Assembly: GCA_038253885.1 (NCBI GenBank)
Contig: JBBSGP010000074.1
Location: 1 to 11,186 of the forward strand
DNA length: 11,186 nt
DNA from: JALZAQ01 sp038253885
Lineage (GTDB): Bacteria; Gemmatimonadota; Gemmatimonadetes; Gemmatimonadales; Gemmatimonadaceae
Direction of reading: 5' to 3'
The translations under genes and the position numbers were made by a program. The notes below the pieces were generated by a model, which worked only from the letters and a program-made list of their open reading frames with translations, did no database searches and was not told where the DNA came from. Numbering within the stretch: the stretch's first letter is position 1; each line of letters opens with the position of its first letter. Shown piece after piece: positions 1-5,687 of the stretch.

Positions 1-159
1 CGTCGCCAGGTTACGCAGGTCGGTCTTGATCGTGGCGAAGTACGCCTTGTCCTTCGTGTTGGCGAACTTCGGGATCGCGATCGCGGCCAGAATGCCGATG
101 ATCACGACCACGATCAACAGCTCGATCAGCGTGAAGCCCTTATTGGAATTAATCTTCAT
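1..159 (-). CDS. Type IV pilin / pseudopilin, N-terminal part (runs off the window)
   Basis: The first 53 codons of a prepilin are seen. The protein begins MKINSNKG followed by FTLIELLIVVVIIGILAAIA. The short basic leader ends at Gly8, the PilD-type prepilin peptidase site. Mature residue 1 is Phe9 and the conserved Glu5 of the mature protein is Glu13; the hydrophobic helix is the family's assembly and membrane helix. After it comes IPKFANTKDKAYF, typical of major pilins and GspG-like pseudopilins. The ATG at 159 is supported by GGAG 8 nt upstream. Family knowledge: such subunits polymerise into type IV pili or type II secretion pseudopili. The C-terminal half is outside the window, so PilA and GspG cannot be separated from the protein alone. 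The sigma-54 promoter upstream favours a major pilin (inference). Confidence 0.95.
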   Translation of the reverse strand, partial: MKINSNKGFTLIELLIVVVIIGILAAIAIPKFANTKDKAYFATIKTDLRNLAT

Positions 160-225
160 AGTACAAGCTCCGGGGGAGGGTCTGCGGGGCAGTTCGGACC
201 AGTGGGTAATCCGCCACAGGGGTCC

Positions 226-244
226 AAAGCACGCTTGGTGCCAA
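226..244 (-). promoter_or_regulatory. Sigma-54 (-24/-12) promoter of the pilin gene
   Basis: Read on the minus strand, 244 to 226 is TTGGCACCAAGCGTGCTTT. It matches the RpoN consensus TGGCAC-N5-TTGCA/T with one mismatch (GTGCT), and the invariant GG and GC are exactly 10 nt apart. Transcription would start near 217, giving a 5' leader of about 58 nt before the pilin ATG at 159. Family knowledge: pilA in several Gram-negatives is transcribed by RpoN with the PilS/PilR two-component system. No rpoN or pilR gene lies in the window and I did not identify an enhancer site. An imperfect dyad (GGACC at 195-199 with GGTCC at 221-225, and GTGG with CCAC inside it) overlaps the predicted start. Confidence 0.75.
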
Positions 245-450
245 TATGTCCCTATCACTCAAGCTGTGCTGACCCAACAACTTAGAATACTGTGATGAGT
301 GCGGGAAGCGTCAGTAGCGGTCGCGCTTTGCGAATAGTCGTGCACCCTGCCACGGAACGGCATGAAGGCCGATCTTCGTGTGGTGAGGGATCGAGGAAAG
401 GACGGGTCAGCGGTCCACTCCGTCACGCGCCGAGAGTCAGCGGGAGTGGC

Positions 451-810
451 TCAGGAGAGGGCCGCGACGCGAGCTTCCCGAAGCCGAGCGCGCTCCGCGA
501 GCAGCTCATTGGCCACGTCCAGGAGCAGGTTCGCCACTTCCAGTCGAGATTCGGGGGAGAGATCGGCCGCCGGGATCTGTTCTCGGCCCGTGATCAGCCA
601 GCAGGCATCAGCGTGGTATGCGCGTACGAGCGCCGCCAGGAGCCGCGCGGCCGGATACCGGGAATCTGCAGCAAGCACGCTTTCGGCGCCCGCCAGCTCT
701 TCGCTGGAGATACCGATACGGTGGGCTGCGGCCTCGACATCGCCCGCCTCCTCTCGATCGATCAAGGCTCGCACGCGGGGGGCGATACTGGCCTTGTTCC
801 ACTGCAGCAT
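451..810 (-). CDS. Small protein with a degenerate XRE-like helix-turn-helix
   Basis: 119 residues, ATG at 810, with only a weak GAG as ribosome-binding site. I do not recognise a named family. Residues about 24-75 fit the pattern of XRE/Cro-type DNA-binding domains: an AAAHRIGISSEEL segment (helices 1-2 and turn), a variable loop, then LLAALVRAYHADACWLITG, which resembles the closing helix and 'WLLTG' ending of XRE domains. Residues about 84-112 (LSPESRLEVANLLLDVANEL and onward) form a long amphipathic helix that could dimerise. The segment equivalent to the recognition helix (AGAESVLAADSRYPA) is unusual, so DNA binding is not assured. It is alone, upstream of the pilin on the same strand but separated by about 290 nt and the pilin's own promoter. 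A regulatory role is inference only. Confidence 0.65.
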   Translation of the reverse strand: MLQWNKASIAPRVRALIDREEAGDVEAAAHRIGISSEELAGAESVLAADSRYPAARLLAALVRAYHADACWLITGREQIPAADLSPESRLEVANLLLDVANELLAERARLREARVAALS

Positions 811-860
811 GACAGCTCGAATGGGTGTCAGCCGTCTCTCATCACAAAATGGGCCACCGC

Positions 861-891
861 ACCGGCGCGCCGCCTTCTGCCTTTCGCCGGT
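861..891. repeat. Inverted repeat between divergent genes
   Basis: ACCGGCG at 861-867 and CGCCGGT at 885-891 form a perfect 7-bp inverted repeat with a 17-nt centre. A 10-nt palindrome CGGCGCGCCG overlaps its left arm. It lies in the 142-nt gap between the divergent HTH gene (start 810) and the GH18-CE4-GT2 gene (start 953), where an operator would be expected. In DNA this GC-rich such repeats can arise by chance. I saw no convincing -35/-10 pair in this gap. Confidence 0.25.
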
Positions 892-952
892 ACCCCATCT
901 CCACGATCTTTTGCGAGTGAACCCGAGCTCGTGACGCCGCGGTGATCCGATC

Positions 953-3900
953 GTGAGCCGCGTCCCTCCCTCTCCACCGCCACCGCCTGAGCCTCGACGC
1001 TCAGGCCTCTCGCGTCACGTCTTTCTCGAGCCCACGGGCCGGCGAAGTCAGATCTGGCGCCGCGTCGCCATTGGCACCGGTATCGTCATGACGGTGCTCT
1101 TCCTGGCCGTGGTGATCAACACCCTCATCATTCCCCCCACGGTTCCGCAACTCGCGCTGACCACCGTTACCCCTCGGCCGGTGCTGACCAGAGCGGAGCG
1201 CGAGCGGTTGGTGAAGAAGCTCCAGCTGTATTTCTCTCTCCAGCGGAACCGCGCTCCGACGGCACAGCGGCCGAGCCGCCTTCGGGTGCGCGATACAGTC
1301 GGTGCGGCGCTGCGACCCGTCCCGAACGAAGGGACGATCACGGCCGGCTTCTACGTGAACTGGGATGACAACTCGTGGACGTCGTTCAACCAGCACGCCG
1401 AGGAGATGGACTGGGTCGTGTGCGAATGGGCGTTCGTCGCGCCGGGAGGAGACTCCCTTCGCATCGGAATCGATTCGCGGGTGCTATCGCGTATCACCCA
1501 GCTCGTTCGCGAGAAGCGGGACGCGCCGCAGGCGTTCGCCATGGTCAGCAACTTCGACTCCAGCACAAAGACCTTCGAGACCGCGTGGATGCGACGGCTG
1601 CTCGCGAGCACGGCCGCGCGCGAGCGGGCCGTGGAGCAGCTCCGCGACCTCGTCGTGCGGCAGAATCTGGGCGGCGTGACGCTCGATTTCGAGAATGTCC
1701 CCAACGACCTGACAGGAGCTGTCGCGCTCTTCGCCAAGGAGTTGCGCGCTGTCCTCTCGCCCATTGGTCGTCTGACGACGCAGACCATCGTCGTATCGCT
1801 CGATGCGCGAGTCATCCGGCGTTACGCCGCGGTGAACGACAAGCTGTTCCTCATGCTCTACGACGAGCACTACGGCAAGGGAGACGCCGGGCCGATCGCC
1901 AGCCAGCGCTGGTACACGAGGAAGACGCGCGAGATGTTGGCGCTCGTCCCTCCGCAGAAGGCGATTCTGGCCGTCGGCGCCTACGGCTACGACTGGAACG
2001 ATGCGGATACCACATCATCCGGGACAGAGTTCACGTTTCAGGATGTGATGGCGGCGGCGCGCGAGAACCAAGCGCGGATCCAGTTCGACTCGGCCTCGCT
2101 CAACCCGTACGTGATGTGGAGCGACCCGGACTCCACCGACCACGTCGCCTGGTTTCTGGACGGCGCGACGGCCTATAACCAGATCCTCGCGGGGCAGTCG
2201 CTTGGCGCGGCCGGACACGCCATCTGGCGTCTCGGGTCCGAGGACCCGGCGATCTGGAAGGTGCTCGGCCGTAACGGGCTCCACGCTCCAGCGCAGCGTC
2301 TCGACTCGATCCCGTCGGGATACGACGTCGAGTTTCGTGGCAATGGCGAGATCCTGGACGTCCGGGCGAAGCCAACAGACGGTCGGCGCGACGTCACAGT
2401 CGACTCCACGACCGGTTTCGTGACTGGTGAGGACGTGCGGATCTACCCGAGCCCGTACATCGTGCGCCGGTTCGGCGTGGGCTATCCGCACCGGGTGGCG
2501 CTCACCTTCGATGACGGTCCTGACGGCCGGTGGACCCGGCCGATCCTCGACACCCTCAAGAAGTACGGCGCCGCGGCGACCTTCTTCGTGATCGGGCAGA
2601 ATGTCGAGGCGCACATCCCTCTCACCCGGCGCATCCTCCGGGAAGGGCACGAGATCGGCAACCACACCTTCACGCACCCGAACATGGCGCTGATGCTCAA
2701 CAAGCGCCGTCAGATGGAGCTGGAGATCGACGCCAACGAGCGGCTGCTCGAGGCGGTGCTCGGCCGCCGATCCGCCTTCTTCCGACCTCCCTACTTCGGG
2801 GACGCCGAGCCGACCACGGCCGATGAGCTCGTACCGGTCGGCTTCGCGCGTGATCGCGGCTATTACACCGTCGGTCTGCACATCGACAGCGAGGATTGGC
2901 AGGAGCCCGGAGTGGACTCCATCGTGCGCGGCACGCTGGCCCAGCGCGCTCGCGGGAGCGTCGTTCTGCTGCACGATGGGGGAGGAAACCGGCTCCAGAC
3001 GCTGGCCGCGCTCCCGCTGATCATCGACTCACTCCGTGCGCGTGGCGACACCTTCGTCGTCGTGTCGGAGCTGGTGGGTATCTCGCGTGACGCCGCGATG
3101 CCGGATCTTCCCGCTCGCGGCAAGGTATCGCGCGCCCTCGAGCTCATCGCGTACAGCCTGTTCGGCTTCTTCGAGTGGCTCGCTTACTGGGTGTTCCTCG
3201 TCGCCGTCTTCCTCGGACTCGGGCGACTCGTCTTCATCACCGGCCTGGCGCTCATCCAGCGGGTTCGCACTCGCCAGCGGACGGGCACCCCGACTCCTTA
3301 CACGCCATCGGTGAGCGTCATCGTGCCGGCATATCGGGAGGAGAAGGTCATCGTCTCCACAATCGCGAGCCTGGTCGCACAGGAATATGGTGGGCCACTC
3401 GAGATCCTCGTCATCGACGATGGATCGCCGGACCGCACCGAGGAGGTGGCGCGCGGGGCGTACGGTCAGCATCCCCGTGTCTCGATCCACCGCAAGGAGA
3501 ACGGCGGCAAGGCCAGCGCGCTGAATTTCGGCCTCGGCCTGGCTACCGGCGACATCGTGGTCTGCCTGGATGCGGATACCCTCTTCGCCCCCGAGACGCT
3601 CCGCGATCTCGTGTCACCGCTGCGGGACGATCGCGTCGGAGCGGTGGCCGGCAATGCGAAGGTCGGAAATCGAGTCAACATCGTGACCCGCTGGCAAGCG
3701 CTCGAGTACGTCACCAGCCAGAATCTCGACCGCCGGGCCTTCTCTCTTCTCAATTGCATCACGGTCGTGCCCGGGGCGGTGGGTGCCTGGCGCAAGGAGC
3801 TGGTGCTCGCGGTGGGTGGATTCAGCGAGGACACTCTGGCCGAGGACCAGGATCTGACGCTGGAGATCCGGCGGCGCGGCTACTCTATCGCATATGCCGA

Positions 3901-4456
3901 TCGGGCCATCGGCTACACCGAGGCTCCGGATACCCTGCGTGCGCTGGCGCGGCAGCGCTTTCGCTGGTCCTTCGGAACGCTCCAGTGCGTCTACAAGAAT
4001 CGGGATCTGCTCTTCCGGCCGCGGTACGGTTCGCTCGGCTTCGTCGCGCTTCCCAACATCTGGGTCTTCCAGCTCCTCTTTCCGGCCATCTCGCCGCTGG
4101 CGGACATCATGTTCGTCTGGAGCTTGATATCGGTTTACCTGGTGAAGGCGCAGCATGGCTCGACGTACGCCCTCACCAGCCTGCAACAGGTGCTCACGCT
4201 CTATGCAATCTTTCTCTTCGCCGACTGGGCGGCCGCCGTGGCCGCCTTCCTAATGGAGCCGGGCGAGGACCGGATGCTCACCTGGCTCATCTTCATCCAG
4301 CGCTTCGCCTACCGTCAGTTGATGTATTGGGTGGTCGTGAAATCGTGGGTGGCCGCGGCGCGCGGTCATATGGTCGGCTGGGGTAGCGTCGAGAGGAAAG
4401 CCAGCGTGCAATTGCCGGGAACGGCCCGCTTTCTGCCCATGAATGAGCTGAGGTGA
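953..4456 (+). CDS. Trifunctional GH18 glycosidase / CE4 polysaccharide deacetylase / family 2 glycosyltransferase
   Basis: 1167 residues. GTG at 953 is the first start after an in-frame stop at 932; GGTGA at 941-945 is a plausible ribosome-binding site. Order seen: Pro-rich cytoplasmic tail (five prolines at 8-12); membrane segment about 36-60; GH18 domain about 127-440 of the YaaH/SleL type, with catalytic Glu247 in LDFEN and a YDEHY motif; CE4/NodB domain about 503-711 with TFDDGPD (518-524), metal ligands His571 and His575, RPPY from Arg611 and LHDGG with His674; two membrane segments about 726-772; processive GT2 domain about 785-1015 with Asp822-Asp823, DAD (873-875), AEDQD with base Asp965 and QRFRW (1001-1005); three to four C-terminal membrane segments. 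All three sites look intact. By analogy with PgaC plus PgaB it should polymerise and export a GlcNAc-type polymer, then deacetylate and cut it outside the cytoplasm. The substrate is inferred. Confidence 0.93.
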   Translation: MSRVPPSPPPPPEPRRSGLSRHVFLEPTGRRSQIWRRVAIGTGIVMTVLFLAVVINTLIIPPTVPQLALTTVTPRPVLTRAERERLVKKLQLYFSLQRNRAPTAQRPSRLRVRDTVGAALRPVPNEGTITAGFYVNWDDNSWTSFNQHAEEMDWVVCEWAFVAPGGDSLRIGIDSRVLSRITQLVREKRDAPQAFAMVSNFDSSTKTFETAWMRRLLASTAARERAVEQLRDLVVRQNLGGVTLDFENVPNDLTGAVALFAKELRAVLSPIGRLTTQTIVVSLDARVIRRYAAVNDKLFLMLYDEHYGKGDAGPIASQRWYTRKTREMLALVPPQKAILAVGAYGYDWNDADTTSSGTEFTFQDVMAAARENQARIQFDSASLNPYVMWSDPDSTDHVAWFLDGATAYNQILAGQSLGAAGHAIWRLGSEDPAIWKVLGRNGLHAPAQRLDSIPSGYDVEFRGNGEILDVRAKPTDGRRDVTVDSTTGFVTGEDVRIYPSPYIVRRFGVGYPHRVALTFDDGPDGRWTRPILDTLKKYGAAATFFVIGQNVEAHIPLTRRILREGHEIGNHTFTHPNMALMLNKRRQMELEIDANERLLEAVLGRRSAFFRPPYFGDAEPTTADELVPVGFARDRGYYTVGLHIDSEDWQEPGVDSIVRGTLAQRARGSVVLLHDGGGNRLQTLAALPLIIDSLRARGDTFVVVSELVGISRDAAMPDLPARGKVSRALELIAYSLFGFFEWLAYWVFLVAVFLGLGRLVFITGLALIQRVRTRQRTGTPTPYTPSVSVIVPAYREEKVIVSTIASLVAQEYGGPLEILVIDDGSPDRTEEVARGAYGQHPRVSIHRKENGGKASALNFGLGLATGDIVVCLDADTLFAPETLRDLVSPLRDDRVGAVAGNAKVGNRVNIVTRWQALEYVTSQNLDRRAFSLLNCITVVPGAVGAWRKELVLAVGGFSEDTLAEDQDLTLEIRRRGYSIAYADRAIGYTEAPDTLRALARQRFRWSFGTLQCVYKNRDLLFRPRYGSLGFVALPNIWVFQLLFPAISPLADIMFVWSLISVYLVKAQHGSTYALTSLQQVLTLYAIFLFADWAAAVAAFLMEPGEDRMLTWLIFIQRFAYRQLMYWVVVKSWVAAARGHMVGWGSVERKASVQLPGTARFLPMNELR

Positions 4457-4495
4457 TGGGCAGGACGCAGGCATGTCTTTTTCTGGAGCGTGGGT

Positions 4496-4996
4496 ATGGC
4501 GACAAATAACAGCGAAGTGATCTCGGTCCTCAACGACCTGATCGAGACCTGCAAGGATGGAGCAAACGGATTCCGGACCGCGGCCGATGCGGTGAAGGGA
4601 ATGGAGGCGAAGACAGTGTTCGAGGGTCGCATTCCCATCATCGAGCGCTCCGCGACCGAGTTGCAGGCCCAGGTCCGCCGGCTCGGCGGCGATCCCGAGA
4701 AGAGCGGTAGCGTCGCGGCCTCGGTTCATCGCGGCTGGATCGACGTCAAGTCCGCCGTGACGGGGAGAGACGACAACGCGATCATCACCGAGTGCGAGCG
4801 CGGCGAGGATTTCGCCGTGAAGAGCTACGAGGAGGCTCTGCGGAAGGACCTGCCGTCCGACGTGCGCGGCGTGGTCGAACGTCAGTATCAGGGAACGCTG
4901 CTCAACCGCGACAAAGTGCGGGCGTTGAAGACCGCCTCGACGTCCACCCGCTCGTCCACCCGCACGCCCGACCGGGAAGCGTCACCACCGGCCTGA
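4496..4996 (+). CDS. PA2169-family four-helix-bundle protein (DUF2383)
   Basis: 166 residues from the ATG at 4496, which has TGGAG 7 nt upstream (4484-4488); a GTG at 4490 would add two residues but sits too close to that site. The sequence follows the DUF2383 pattern closely: VLNDLIETCKDGANGFRTAA, then ATELQAQVRRLGGDPEKSGS, a HRGWIDVKSAV segment, a CERGEDFAVKSYEEAL segment and LPSDVRGVVERQYQ. Family knowledge: these are ferritin-like all-helical bundles, often stress- or envelope-associated, with no settled function. The last ~25 residues are an extra Ser/Thr/Arg-rich low-complexity tail (TASTSTRSSTRTPD). It begins 39 nt after the glycosyltransferase stop on the same strand, so co-transcription is possible. 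No terminator is visible between them. Confidence 0.9.
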   Translation: MATNNSEVISVLNDLIETCKDGANGFRTAADAVKGMEAKTVFEGRIPIIERSATELQAQVRRLGGDPEKSGSVAASVHRGWIDVKSAVTGRDDNAIITECERGEDFAVKSYEEALRKDLPSDVRGVVERQYQGTLLNRDKVRALKTASTSTRSSTRTPDREASPPA

Positions 4997-4997
4997 C

Positions 4998-5034
4998 CTG
5001 GCGGAGGTTCCCCCCCCGAGGCTCCCCACGCCAG
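4998..5034. terminator. Possible bidirectional terminator between convergent genes
   Basis: The 46-nt gap between the convergent DUF2383 and dedA genes contains CTGGCG at 4998-5003 and CGCCAG at 5029-5034, a 6-bp stem with a long C-rich centre that includes eight consecutive C. Location suits a terminator, but the stem is short and there is no T-tract on either strand. This is a weak call. Confidence 0.25.
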
Positions 5035-5042
5035 CGCGGAGA

Positions 5043-5681
5043 TCAGTCCAGTAGCTGGCTTGTTCCCGTGATCTCGCCACCGGCGATCTCTTCCGGCACG
5101 CGATTGCGATTGCGAAGGTGCAGAATCAGAACGAGGGCGAAGATGCCGACGCCCAGCGCGACGCCTATTGTCAACTCGTAACGTCGGATCTGCCCAAGGA
5201 GGCGCACCGCCGCGTTGCCGAACCCCCAGCCGACGGCGGTGAAGACGAATCCCCAGCTGAAGGCGCTGATTGCGCTGCCGGCGACGTAGAGCCAGATCGG
5301 TACCTTTGCGCCGCCGCAGGTGAGGGGAAGGAGGAGCCGAGCGCCGTAGGCGAACCGGACCGCGATCGACGCGCGCCACGGCCGGCGCCGGACAGCCGCC
5401 AACAATCGGTGCATCGGATCGCGGAGCTTTGGCCACTTCCGCAGGATGTGTCCCGCCTGCCAGCGGCCGATCCCGTACAGGGCGATGTCTGCCCACCACG
5501 TGCCGAGTGAGATAGATAGCGCCGCCTCGATGAAGCCGAGGTGGCCCTGATGCGCCGCGAAGCCGGCAACCACCGGGGTCGCCTCCTCGGTCACGATCCC
5601 GGTGGCGCCGAGCGTGATGTACGTCCAGAAGCGGGAGAAGTGGCCGATGCCGTCGGCGACGGCGAGGAGCGTCGTTATCAC
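5043..5681 (-). CDS. DedA family (VTT domain) inner-membrane protein
   Basis: 212 residues, GTG start at 5681, with GGAGG upstream at a rather long 11-nt spacing. Seen: an early VTEEATPVVAGF segment (Glu32/Glu33) and RFAYGARLLLPLTCGG, where Arg109 and Arg115 are six residues apart like the two essential arginines of E. coli YqjA/YghB, followed by Pro119 and Gly123. Four to five hydrophobic segments follow the DedA pattern, the last at about 170-190. Family knowledge: DedA proteins are membrane transporters or flippases (undecaprenyl-phosphate or phospholipid recycling) needed for envelope integrity and proton-motive-force homeostasis. A second acidic residue equivalent to Asp51 of YqjA is not obvious (my alignment by eye). 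The start is 6 nt downstream of the ybbP stop, so it is very likely the last gene of the ybbA-ybbP transcript. Confidence 0.9.
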   Translation of the reverse strand: MITTLLAVADGIGHFSRFWTYITLGATGIVTEEATPVVAGFAAHQGHLGFIEAALSISLGTWWADIALYGIGRWQAGHILRKWPKLRDPMHRLLAAVRRRPWRASIAVRFAYGARLLLPLTCGGAKVPIWLYVAGSAISAFSWGFVFTAVGWGFGNAAVRLLGQIRRYELTIGVALGVGIFALVLILHLRNRNRVPEEIAGGEITGTSQLLD

Positions 5682-5687
5682 ACGAAA

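Noticed and set aside
292..945. Overlapping plus-strand frames opposite the small HTH gene
   Set aside because: Composition is Arg/Ser-rich without domains. The minus-strand frame gives a coherent helical protein with a domain-like pattern.
2015..2974. 319-codon minus-strand frame opposite the deacetylase region
   Set aside because: Shadow of a gene whose plus-strand frame contains all CE4 motifs; no family resemblance.
3175..4386. 403-codon plus-strand frame within the GT2 region
   Set aside because: Frame-shifted shadow of the GT2 domain, with low-complexity Arg/Gly composition.
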